Positions 1 through 6,535 of a stretch of DNA of 8,292 bases are shown here, in pieces. Each line of letters opens with the position of its first letter. Position 1 is the first letter of the stretch. The position numbers and the translations under genes were made by a program. Source of the DNA: Puniceicoccales bacterium (GTDB lineage Bacteria > Verrucomicrobiota > Verrucomicrobiia > Opitutales > UBA953); contig JAITPT010000216.1 of assembly GCA_031289285.1 (NCBI GenBank), positions 1-8,292 on the forward strand. Reading direction: 5' to 3'. The notes beneath the pieces are model-generated. The model had not been told where the DNA came from, did not search any database, and worked only from the letters and a program-made list of their open reading frames with translations.

Positions 1-44
1 CTTATACGTCCTATAGGACCTATACGTCCTATAAGACCTATCTT
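1..44. repeat. 18-bp tandem repeat with internal palindromes
   Basis: Two consecutive 18-bp units (1-18 and 19-36) differ at only two positions, and the first 8 bases of a third partial unit follow (37-44). Each unit contains TATACGTCCTATA, and the junction carries the palindrome CCTATAGG, so single strands can fold in several registers. The repeat runs off the left edge of the window, so the full copy number is unknown. It lies upstream of nuoJ, in what should be the nuoI-nuoJ gap if the operon order is standard. I recall similar GTCCTATAGGAC-type arrays from gaps in Verrucomicrobiota genomes, but that is memory and was not searched. Confidence 0.8.
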
Positions 45-48
45 GGCG

Positions 49-81
49 CACCATGCCTGCACCATGCCTGCACGGTGCCTG
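49..81. repeat. 11-bp tandem repeat, three units
   Basis: The 11-mer CACCATGCCTG occurs at 49-59 and 60-70, followed by the variant CACGGTGCCTG at 71-81, and then by related CTGGTG words to about 96. Each perfect unit contains an ATG (53 and 64), which creates an apparent upstream start for nuoJ. The array sits directly after the 18-bp repeat and before the true nuoJ start. Its function is unknown; replication slippage is the simplest origin. Confidence 0.75.
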
Positions 82-160
82 CTGGTGTGGCTGGTGCGCT
101 CGTGCGGTTTTCGGGAAAAACTTGCTCGCTAAGCGCGGCGGTTCGGCTTTTTTCGCGGCA

Positions 161-703
161 ATGGATTTCCTGCAATTTGTCTTGGCAACCCTTGCCGTTG
201 GCACACTTGGCAGCGCCCTTGTCGCGCTGTTTCTCAAAAACATCATCCACACCTCGCTGTTGCTCACGGTGAGCTGGTTCGGAATCGCGGCTTTTTATTT
301 GTGGGCGGGCGCGGAGTTCGCAGCTTTCGCGCAGGCGCTCGTCTATGTCGGCGCGGTTTCGATAATCGTGCTTTTCGCAGTGCTTCTGACACGCCGCGTC
401 GCGGCAGAAAACCGCCCGCCCGACGCCGCAAAATTCGCGCCTGAGTTTCCGGTGTTCGGAGTGCTCGCGGCGGCAGCGGTGGCGTCGGTGCTCATCGCCG
501 CCATACTGACGACGCCGCTCCCTGTATCCACCGCCGCCGAGGCCACCGCGCCAGTGCTCACGGTGAAACAAATCGGCCTGCGGTTAATATCGAACCACGT
601 CGGCGTGTTGCTCATCACGGGGGTCTTGCTCACGGTGGCGTTGCTGGGCGCGGTAGTCATCGCCGCGCCAGAACAATCCCCCAAACCCGCCGACAAAAAA
701 TAA
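161..703 (+). CDS. nuoJ: NADH-quinone oxidoreductase subunit J (complex I, membrane arm)
   Basis: This is a 180-residue membrane protein of the proton-pumping NADH:quinone oxidoreductase. It packs beside NuoK, NuoA and NuoH in the membrane arm. The family hallmark is the segment GAEFAAFAQALVYVGAVSII (residues 50-69); Y62 in YVGAV marks the helix that carries a pi-bulge in solved complex I structures. Further helices lie at about 4-24, 28-48, 98-117 and 144-168, and a charged tail ends in PADKK. The usual fifth-helix motif with a glutamate (PFE-x-AS) is not evident; this protein reads NHVGVLLITG there. The frame stays open back to an ATG at 53, but those 36 residues are Cys/Ala/Gly-rich, come from the 11-bp repeat and have no family counterpart. 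ATG 161 gives MDFLQFVLA and the normal length. No Shine-Dalgarno sequence is visible. The 73-bp gap before nuoK is longer than usual for these normally tight or overlapping genes. Confidence 0.93.
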   Translation: MDFLQFVLATLAVGTLGSALVALFLKNIIHTSLLLTVSWFGIAAFYLWAGAEFAAFAQALVYVGAVSIIVLFAVLLTRRVAAENRPPDAAKFAPEFPVFGVLAAAAVASVLIAAILTTPLPVSTAAEATAPVLTVKQIGLRLISNHVGVLLITGVLLTVALLGAVVIAAPEQSPKPADKK

Positions 704-776
704 CCCGCCCTCCCCCGCCCACTCTTTCACGTCCGCCTCGCCAAACCATTTTTCCAAAAAAAACGCGCCATCCATT

Positions 777-1130
777 ATGACGACACTTCACCTCTGCCTT
801 CTCTTTTCCACGCTGCTGTTTTGCGTCGGTCTTGCTGCCGCGCTTGCCCGCAGCAGTGCCATCATCGTGCTGCTCGGCGTCGAGCTGATGCTCAACGCTG
901 CCAACATCAACTTCATCGCCTTCTGGCGCTTCCCCCTCGTCCACGCCGCGCATCCCGTCGCGGGGCAAACGAGCATGGGCGCGGGGGCTGCTGGCGACGG
1001 CGTGCTCTTCGTGATTTTCTCGATAGCCATCGCTGCTGCCGAGGCTGCGGTTGGCCTCGCGCTCATCATTGCGATTTACCGCAGCCGCCGGAGCATTCGC
1101 CTCCAAGACGCCGCCGCCTTGAAAGGCTGA
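777..1130 (+). CDS. nuoK: NADH-quinone oxidoreductase subunit K (complex I, membrane arm)
   Basis: This is a 117-residue, three-helix subunit of the complex I membrane arm, related to MrpC/MnhC. Both conserved buried glutamates of the proton path are present: E36 in GVELMLNAANIN, the same number as in the E. coli protein, and E89 in AAAEAAVGLAL, corresponding to E. coli E72. The product is about 17 residues longer than the typical 100-residue NuoK. The extra length is an Ala/Gly-rich loop around residues 51-73 (containing HAAHPVAGQTS) between helices 2 and 3, so E89 is displaced in numbering only. A short basic tail (YRSRRS) follows helix 3. ATG 777 is supported by the match from the first residues; no clear Shine-Dalgarno sequence precedes it, only an A-rich stretch. 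The next gene starts 13 bp after the stop, so the two are very probably co-transcribed. Confidence 0.95.
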   Translation: MTTLHLCLLFSTLLFCVGLAAALARSSAIIVLLGVELMLNAANINFIAFWRFPLVHAAHPVAGQTSMGAGAAGDGVLFVIFSIAIAAAEAAVGLALIIAIYRSRRSIRLQDAAALKG

Positions 1131-1143
1131 CACCCGCGCACAC

Positions 1144-3639
1144 ATGAACATCTCCCTCGTCCACGACATCGCCATCATTCTGCTCGCTGCTGGCGTGGCG
1201 GGCATGTTTTGCAAACGTGTGGGGCTGTCGGTCATCGTCGGTTATTTGCTGGCGGGCATCCTTGTCGGGCCGAGCACACCGCTGAAGTTGATAGACGACC
1301 AGGAGCGCATCGAGGCGATGGCGCAAGTGGGCTTGGTGTTCGTGATGTTTGCGGTGGGTCTCAACCTGAGCCTCACCAAACTCTCAAAAATGGGAGCGGG
1401 CACACTGCTCGCTACGCTGCTGGGCGCGGGCTTTGTTTTCGCGTTGACGGCGCTCTTCGGACACGCGGCGGGCTGGGAGTTTAGCCAGTGCCTCTTCGTC
1501 GCCGCGATGCTCATGGTGTCCAGCTCGGCGGTCATCTCAAAAATCATCGAGGAGCTTCGCCTCTCACGCGACAAGACCGCGCAGGCGGCACTCACCATCA
1601 CAGTCAGCGAGGACATCGTGGCGGTGGTCATGCTGACAATCCTCTCGACGGTCGGCGTGGCGGCGGGCGGCGCGACGGCGGTGGCGACGGCCTCGGCGGC
1701 GGACGGCGGTGTCGCCGAGAGCGTCGGCGCGGTGGTCGAGGCGGCGGGGAGCATCGGTTGGGTTTTTCAAAAAATCGGCGCGTTCATCATTCTTGTTCTC
1801 GCGCTGTGTATCTTTTTTGTGCCGCGCTGGGTGCGCAAACTCGACACCTCTGGCGACCCCGAATTGCGCACGGTGGGCGTCGCGGGTGTGCTGCTCATCC
1901 TTGCGTTTGCCGCCGCCAGCGCGGGCTTCTCGACGGCGCTTGGCGCGTTTCTCTTCGGCAGCATCGTCGCGGAGCTTCCGCAAAAGGGCTACATCGAGAA
2001 GTCGTTTGACGGGCTGCGCAGCATGTTCAGCAGCATCTTTTTTGTATCAATCGGCATGATGGCGGACCCCGTGCAACTCCTCGACGCGACGACGCTCATG
2101 CTCACGCTCGGTCTCGTGCTCTTCGCGATGTTTGGGCGCTCGTTCGCCTGCTCGATGGCGCTCATCGCGACGGGCATGGCACCCCGCGAAGCGCGGCGGG
2201 CGGGGCTGCTCCTCACGCCGCTGGGCGAGTTCACGTTCATCATCGCGCAGATGGCGGTCTCCGCGAAGGTGTTTCCCGAATACCTCTATCCGGTGTCCAT
2301 CGCGCTCTCGGTGCTGACGGTCATGCTCACGCCATTTGTCAACCGCCACGCCAACGCAATCACCGCGTTCATCGAGCGCATCGAGCCGCCGTTTGTGACG
2401 AAGGCGCTGGCGGGCTATCACGACTTCCTGCTGCGGCTACGCCAAAACACCGGCGGCAAACAGCAGCCACGCAGCGGCGTCTGGGAGAAGATGAAGCCGC
2501 TCTTCGCCGGTGCGGTGACGGAGATGCTGTTCATCTCGGGCATCTTTTTATTCCAAGGGCAACTCCTCGACACGCTCCTCGGCGCACTGGACGAAATCGC
2601 CAAAGACGGCAGGCACATTTTATTCGGCGCAGACTTGGGGCCGGCCTTGGTCTGGCTGAGCACGGGGGGCTGGCTGAAGGTCGCCTACATCGTCGTGGTG
2701 GACGGCGTGGCGCTGTTTTTCCTCGTCGCACTCATCCGCCGCGCCATCGCCGTCGTGAACTTGTTGGCGCAGCACTTCGCGGGGCCGGGCTTGCAACGCG
2801 GTTTCTTGCGGACGGCGTTCGGCGGAATGGTGGCAGCGGTTTTGATTTTTTGGCTTTACTCGGTGCTGCCGCAAGTGCTGCGCAATCTCGCCTTTGGCAA
2901 CGCCATCGCGGGCGGCTTGCGGCTCGCGCTGCTCGCGATAGTCGCCGTCGTGCTCGTGCTCGTCTCGCGCAAATTGATTGCGTGGCACAAGTCGTGGCAA
3001 GCCACCGTCGGTGCCGTGCTCTCCGGCGCGAACGAGGGCGAGGAGGCGCGGGCGGAGCTACTCGCCGAGGCGCGCAAACTCGCACGACGCGGGCTGCTCG
3101 GCCAACTCGAGTCGTGGGACATGCACCTGCAAGATTGCGCGATACCGGAGAACGCAGCCTGTGTCGGGCAACCTCTACGCCAGCTCGGCATACCGGCACG
3201 CTTCGGCATCTCGGTCGTCGAAATCGAACGCAGCGGCGTGCTCATCTCGCCGCCCGGGCCAGAGAACCGGCTCTATCCGGGCGACCGCGTTTTGCTGCTC
3301 GGCAAGAACGCGGGCATCGCGCTGGCGCGGGATTTCCTCGAAAGCAAAAATGCGGCGGGGACGCAGGAGAGTGACCGCGAGGCGGGACGTGCGACCCTGC
3401 AAACTTGCGTCGTCGAGAACAGCCCTCACTGCGGCAAAACGTTTGCCGAGCTGCGCATCACGCAGCGCACGGGCGTGCGTGTGGCGGGCATTCAGCGCGG
3501 CGCGACGCGCATCGGCAACCCGTCTGCGACGGACACCCTGCAAAACGGCGACGGCCTTCTGCTCGTCGGCGGTGCCGCGCAAATCGCCGCCTTCCTGCGC
3601 TGGTTCCAAGCCGACTCCGGCGACAACGCAACGGCGTGA
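1144..3639 (+). CDS. CPA2-family cation:proton antiporter with tandem RCK_C (TrkA-C) domains
   Basis: This 831-residue inner-membrane protein probably exchanges K+ or Na+ for protons. Residues 5-400 form the Na_H_Exchanger (CPA2, KefB/YbaL-like) core. Visible family motifs are the early GYLLAGILVGPSTPL (33-47), GLVFVMFAVGLNLSL (63-77), the ion-site region SEDIVAVVML with D157 (155-164), FFVSIGMMADP (299-309) and TPLGEFTFIIAQ (358-369). Residues 455-610 add about four hydrophobic helices separated by charged linkers. The cytoplasmic tail carries two RCK_C-like domains at about 662-730 and 752-822. Both show the expected form, including a first 'Q-x-LRQLGIPARFG' and later 'LYPGDRVLLLG' in one, and 'RITQRTGVRVAGIQR' and 'LQNGDGLLLVGG' in the other. 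I see no RCK_N Rossmann motif, unlike KefB/KefC. A Gly/Ala-rich low-complexity loop lies at 171-202. The gene starts 13 bp after nuoK, where nuoL normally lies. The family is clear; the transported ion is not. Confidence 0.88.
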   Translation: MNISLVHDIAIILLAAGVAGMFCKRVGLSVIVGYLLAGILVGPSTPLKLIDDQERIEAMAQVGLVFVMFAVGLNLSLTKLSKMGAGTLLATLLGAGFVFALTALFGHAAGWEFSQCLFVAAMLMVSSSAVISKIIEELRLSRDKTAQAALTITVSEDIVAVVMLTILSTVGVAAGGATAVATASAADGGVAESVGAVVEAAGSIGWVFQKIGAFIILVLALCIFFVPRWVRKLDTSGDPELRTVGVAGVLLILAFAAASAGFSTALGAFLFGSIVAELPQKGYIEKSFDGLRSMFSSIFFVSIGMMADPVQLLDATTLMLTLGLVLFAMFGRSFACSMALIATGMAPREARRAGLLLTPLGEFTFIIAQMAVSAKVFPEYLYPVSIALSVLTVMLTPFVNRHANAITAFIERIEPPFVTKALAGYHDFLLRLRQNTGGKQQPRSGVWEKMKPLFAGAVTEMLFISGIFLFQGQLLDTLLGALDEIAKDGRHILFGADLGPALVWLSTGGWLKVAYIVVVDGVALFFLVALIRRAIAVVNLLAQHFAGPGLQRGFLRTAFGGMVAAVLIFWLYSVLPQVLRNLAFGNAIAGGLRLALLAIVAVVLVLVSRKLIAWHKSWQATVGAVLSGANEGEEARAELLAEARKLARRGLLGQLESWDMHLQDCAIPENAACVGQPLRQLGIPARFGISVVEIERSGVLISPPGPENRLYPGDRVLLLGKNAGIALARDFLESKNAAGTQESDREAGRATLQTCVVENSPHCGKTFAELRITQRTGVRVAGIQRGATRIGNPSATDTLQNGDGLLLVGGAAQIAAFLRWFQADSGDNATA

Positions 3640-3664
3640 AGAGCGGCAGGCGGCACCGCAATGA

Positions 3665-3858
3665 TTAACCACAAGGGCCACAAAGGATGCACAAAGGGCA
3701 CAAAGGGCACAAAGGTTTTTGAGAATTTTTGAGTTCTGCAATTTTTCTATCTTCCGATTCAACCTAAGAACGGCGGTTCAGCGGGATGGGTTTGCGCTTT
3801 CCCGACGCGCACTTCCCCTTGTGCCCTTTGTGAAAACCTTTGTGCCCTTTGTGGTTAA
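3665..3858. repeat. Inverted-repeat intergenic element built from CACAAAGGG units
   Basis: The ends are perfect 9-bp inverted repeats: TTAACCACA at 3665 and TGTGGTTAA ending at 3858. The left arm (3665-3715) contains 9-bp units, with CACAAAGGG at 3690-3698 and 3699-3707 and a partial copy at 3708-3715, plus degenerate copies before them. The right arm (about 3815-3858) carries the same units in reverse complement, including GTGCCCTTTGTG twice. The loop of about 100 bp starts with an A/T-rich stretch (3716-3772) that contrasts with the GC-rich neighbourhood. A transcript could fold into a long imperfect hairpin. The arms translate as His-Lys-Gly or Leu-Cys-Ala-type repeats, a common source of spurious short ORFs. 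I recall this family from Verrucomicrobiota and other genomes but did not search for it. The rest of the 343-base gap, including 3859-3982, shows only C-rich sequence and no gene; a promoter for the next gene may lie here but no convincing -35/-10 pair was seen. Confidence 0.85.
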
Positions 3859-3982
3859 AACCTCCCACCCACCGCCCCCTCTCCGCCGCCGCCACACACG
3901 GCTGCCGGCGCGGGCGTCGGCGAGGGGTTTTTGCCCAAAAAAATGTGGCGCGTCTGGGTGGCATCCTTAGCCTGCGGGGAAA

Positions 3983-5014
3983 ATGATATTCAACCGTGTT
4001 GCCATCGCGTCGCTCTCCGTCGAGCTTCCCGATGAAGTCTGGACTTCCGCATTTCTCGAAGAAAAACTCGCCCCGCTCTACACGCGGCTACGCTTGCCAG
4101 AAGGCAGGCTGGAGTTGATGACCGGCATACGCGAACGCCGCTTTTGGTCGCGCCCGATGCGCCCGTCGGAGGCGTCGGCCTTAGCGGGGCGCAAGGCACT
4201 TGAGCAGGCGGGTGTCGGCGCGGGCGAAGTCGAGTTGCTCATCCACGCGGGCGTTTGTCGCGACCGCCTTGAGCCAGCCACCGCTGCCTATATCCACGGC
4301 TTGCTCGGCATCTCGCCACAGGCGCAAATCCTCGATGTTTCCAATGCCTGCCTTGGGTTTCTCAACGCGCTCACGCTGGCGGCGGGCCTGATTGAGAGCG
4401 GGCAAATCAAACGCGCCCTGATTTGCTCCGGCGAGAACGGACGCCCACTCGTCGAGCGCACCGTCGCCACGCTCAACGGCGGCACCCTCGACCGCAACGC
4501 CATCAAGCCCTATTTCGCTAACCTCACCATAGGCGCGGGTGCCGCTGCCGCCGTCCTCTGCCGCGACGACCTCGCGCCGCCCGACTCGCCACGCCTGCTC
4601 GGTGGCACGGGCTTGACGGACTCCGCCGCCAACACGCTCTGCGAGGGCGACGGCGACCTCGATGCGCTTGTGATGCGCACGGATTCCGAGCGTTTGCTTG
4701 CTGCGGGGGTCGCGTTGGCGGAGCGGGCGTGGGTGCGGTTTTGCGAGGAGACGGGCTGGGACGCCGCAACGCCGCGTCTCGCGCTCACGCACCAAGTCGG
4801 CACACGGCATTCGCAGCTGCTTTTTGAACGCCTGAAAATCTCGCCCCAAAAGGATTGGCGCACTTTTGACCGTCTCGGCAACGTCGGCTCCGTCTCCTTG
4901 CCCGCCACCTTTGCGCTCGCACGTGAAGCCGGTGCCGCACAGCCCGGCGACGCCGTCGCCCTGCTCGGCATGGGAAGCGGCCTGAGCACCCTCATGCTCG
5001 CCGTGCAGTGCTGA
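3983..5014 (+). CDS. 3-oxoacyl-ACP synthase III family protein, OleA-like
   Basis: This 343-residue thiolase-fold condensing enzyme (FabH superfamily) is predicted to be cytoplasmic. The catalytic triad is visible: C123 in LDVSNACLGFLNAL, H270 in LTHQVGTRHS, and N300 in LGNVGSVSLP. The protein also has E97 in LEPAT, 26 residues before the catalytic cysteine. That matches the spacing I recall for E117 and C143 of Xanthomonas OleA, and H270 to N300 is 30 residues, as for H285 and N315 there. The N terminus (MIFNRVAIASL), the GIRERRFW segment (48-55) and the C-terminal GMGSGLSTLML (329-339) also fit OleA better than housekeeping FabH. OleA joins two fatty acyl-CoAs head-to-head to give a beta-keto acid for long-chain olefins. 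No oleB, oleC or oleD lies in the window, so the substrate is uncertain. ATG 3983 follows GGGGAAA, a weak ribosome site. The next gene begins 90 bp downstream. Confidence 0.85.
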   Translation: MIFNRVAIASLSVELPDEVWTSAFLEEKLAPLYTRLRLPEGRLELMTGIRERRFWSRPMRPSEASALAGRKALEQAGVGAGEVELLIHAGVCRDRLEPATAAYIHGLLGISPQAQILDVSNACLGFLNALTLAAGLIESGQIKRALICSGENGRPLVERTVATLNGGTLDRNAIKPYFANLTIGAGAAAAVLCRDDLAPPDSPRLLGGTGLTDSAANTLCEGDGDLDALVMRTDSERLLAAGVALAERAWVRFCEETGWDAATPRLALTHQVGTRHSQLLFERLKISPQKDWRTFDRLGNVGSVSLPATFALAREAGAAQPGDAVALLGMGSGLSTLMLAVQC

Positions 5015-5104
5015 GCGTTTCCACCCGCCGCAAACCGCCGCCGCCCCCGCCGCAACTCGGAGCGCAGCAGGGAACCAAAGCGCGGCGCGTTTGTTTCCGC
5101 GCAA

Positions 5105-6463
5105 ATGGAAAAACCAACTTTTTCTCCCCCGCAAAATGGCGCGAGTCAACTCTCCCGTCGCAACTTTCTCAAAAACGCCGCCGCCGCACTCGCGACCGCC
5201 GCCGTGTTCCCCGCGCTCGTTCCCGCCCGCGCACTCGGTCGCGACGGAAATGTCGCGCCAAGCAACCGCGTCGCCCTCGGCGTCCTCGGTATGCAGCAAG
5301 GTTGGGATAGCTTCCGCAATTGCCTTTCCTTCGACGACGTGCAGGGCGCAGCACTTTGCGACGTGGACTCCGAGCGTCTCAACGGACGTTTGCGCGAGGC
5401 GCATGGACGCCCCAACGGACGCGGCGCAAAGGGCTATCACGACTTCCGCGACATGTTCGCCAACGGCAAGCTCGACGCCGTGATTTTGGCCGCACCCGAC
5501 CACTGGCACGGCATCATGTGCGTCGCCGCCGCTCGCGCCGGTCTCGACATCTACGGCGAGAAGCCGCTCGCGCACACGCTCAAAGAAGGGCGCGCCATCG
5601 TGGAGGCCGTCAAACAACACGGGCGTATTTGGCAAACAGGCATGTGGCAACGCAGCACAGATAACTTTTACCGCGCCGTCTCGTTGGTGCGCAGCGGGCG
5701 CATCGGCAAGGTGAACCGCGTGAAGGTCGGCACACTCGGCGACTTCGGCAACCCCGCGCAGCCGCCGCGCTACGCAACAGTTATCCGCCCGCAAGACCGT
5801 GGCTCCTTCGGCAAACCACCCGCCAATCTCGATTACGAAATGTGGGTCGGCCCCGCTCAATGGCAGGAATACAACCCGCGCATCACACACTACAATTGGC
5901 GCTGGGTGCTCAACTTTGGCGGCGGCAATCTCCTCGACTGGGTAAGCCACCACCTCGACATCGCCCATTGGGGAATGGACTTCGACCGCACCGGCCCCGC
6001 AAAAGTCACCGGCTCCGCCCGCTTCGCAACTAACGCACCTTGGGACGCCCCACGCGACTACAAATACGAATGCACCTACGCGACTGGCGAGGTCATCACC
6101 GTGGACTCCTCCGACGGCGCGACTTGGTATGGCGAAAACGGACAGTGGATTTACGTGACACGCGGACGGCTGCGCGCCTCCGACCCTTCGATTTTAGCCT
6201 ACGACCCGAAACCAGAGGAAATCAGCGGCGTCTATCGCAGCCGCAATCACTGGCGCAATTTCATTGATTGCATCAAGGCGCGTCGCGAAACCATCACGCC
6301 CGCCGAGACCGCGCACCGCACCGCAAGTGTCGGGCACCTCGGTCTGGTGGCGGCGATTACCGGACGCACGTTGAACTGGGACCCCGTGGCAGAAGTCATC
6401 AAAGACGACCCAGGTGCCAACGCACTTCTCCACCCGGTGTATCGCTCGCCGTGGGCACTTTGA
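5105..6463 (+). CDS. Gfo/Idh/MocA family oxidoreductase, Tat-exported
   Basis: This 452-residue NAD(P)-dependent dehydrogenase-like protein belongs to a family acting on sugars, inositols and related polyols. Residues 1-45 form a twin-arginine signal: SRRNFLKN (17-24), a hydrophobic Ala-rich stretch, then VPARALG, so export to the periplasm is expected. The Rossmann domain runs from about 54 to 175, with the acidic turn LCDVD (84-88), APDHWHG (130-136) and the EKP motif at 152-154, whose K153 is the usual catalytic lysine. The C-terminal domain carries YNWRWVLNFGGGNLLDW and the following HHLDIAHWGM (282-291), typical of the secreted Verrucomicrobiota/Planctomycetota branch. The dinucleotide glycine motif is unusual (G59 V L G62 M Q Q G66): the middle glycine is Gln64. 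ATG 5105 gives a correctly placed Tat signal; no Shine-Dalgarno sequence is visible. The substrate cannot be named, and no sugar transporter or regulator is adjacent. Confidence 0.92.
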   Translation: MEKPTFSPPQNGASQLSRRNFLKNAAAALATAAVFPALVPARALGRDGNVAPSNRVALGVLGMQQGWDSFRNCLSFDDVQGAALCDVDSERLNGRLREAHGRPNGRGAKGYHDFRDMFANGKLDAVILAAPDHWHGIMCVAAARAGLDIYGEKPLAHTLKEGRAIVEAVKQHGRIWQTGMWQRSTDNFYRAVSLVRSGRIGKVNRVKVGTLGDFGNPAQPPRYATVIRPQDRGSFGKPPANLDYEMWVGPAQWQEYNPRITHYNWRWVLNFGGGNLLDWVSHHLDIAHWGMDFDRTGPAKVTGSARFATNAPWDAPRDYKYECTYATGEVITVDSSDGATWYGENGQWIYVTRGRLRASDPSILAYDPKPEEISGVYRSRNHWRNFIDCIKARRETITPAETAHRTASVGHLGLVAAITGRTLNWDPVAEVIKDDPGANALLHPVYRSPWAL

Positions 6464-6484
6464 GCAGCACAAACCGCGATTGAG

Positions 6485-6527
6485 CGGGGATGGCGGGATG
6501 GGCGGGATGAACGGGGATGGCGGGATG
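6485..6527 (+). repeat. G-rich direct repeat with G-quadruplex pattern in a convergent gap
   Basis: The 16-mer CGGGGATGGCGGGATG occurs identically at 6485-6500 and 6512-6527 (27-bp period), joined by GGCGGGATGAA. Positions 6486-6506 hold four G-runs (6486-6489, 6495-6497, 6500-6502, 6504-6506) with loops of 5, 2 and 1 bases, which meets the usual G3+N1-7 rule. Two further G-runs follow at 6513-6516 and 6522-6524. The array fills most of the 72-bp gap between the convergent oxidoreductase and znuB stop codons. On the plus strand it would form part of the oxidoreductase 3' UTR and could act in transcript ending or stability. No standard stem plus U-tract terminator was found; 6520-6525 can pair with 6542-6547, but the T-run sits inside that loop. 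Confidence 0.7.
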
Positions 6528-6535
6528 AACGTTTT

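Noticed and set aside
53..160. N-terminal extension of nuoJ from ATG 53
   Set aside because: The 36 added residues are Cys/Gly/Ala-rich, derive from the 11-bp repeat, and have no counterpart in NuoJ; ATG 161 gives normal length and start.
657..1326. Long minus-strand open frames opposite nuoK and the antiporter start
   Set aside because: They are Arg/His/Glu-rich, lie antisense to clear nuo and antiporter genes, and match no family; they are an effect of high GC at codon position three.
3175..3762. 195-residue minus-strand frame through the CACAAAGGG element
   Set aside because: Its start is in the element loop and its body is antisense to the RCK_C region; the LCALCALCA repeat is simply the translated 9-bp unit.
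4181..5968. 595-residue minus-strand open frame
   Set aside because: It spans antisense across two well-identified genes, has no recognisable domain, and has the composition of a GC-rich shadow frame.
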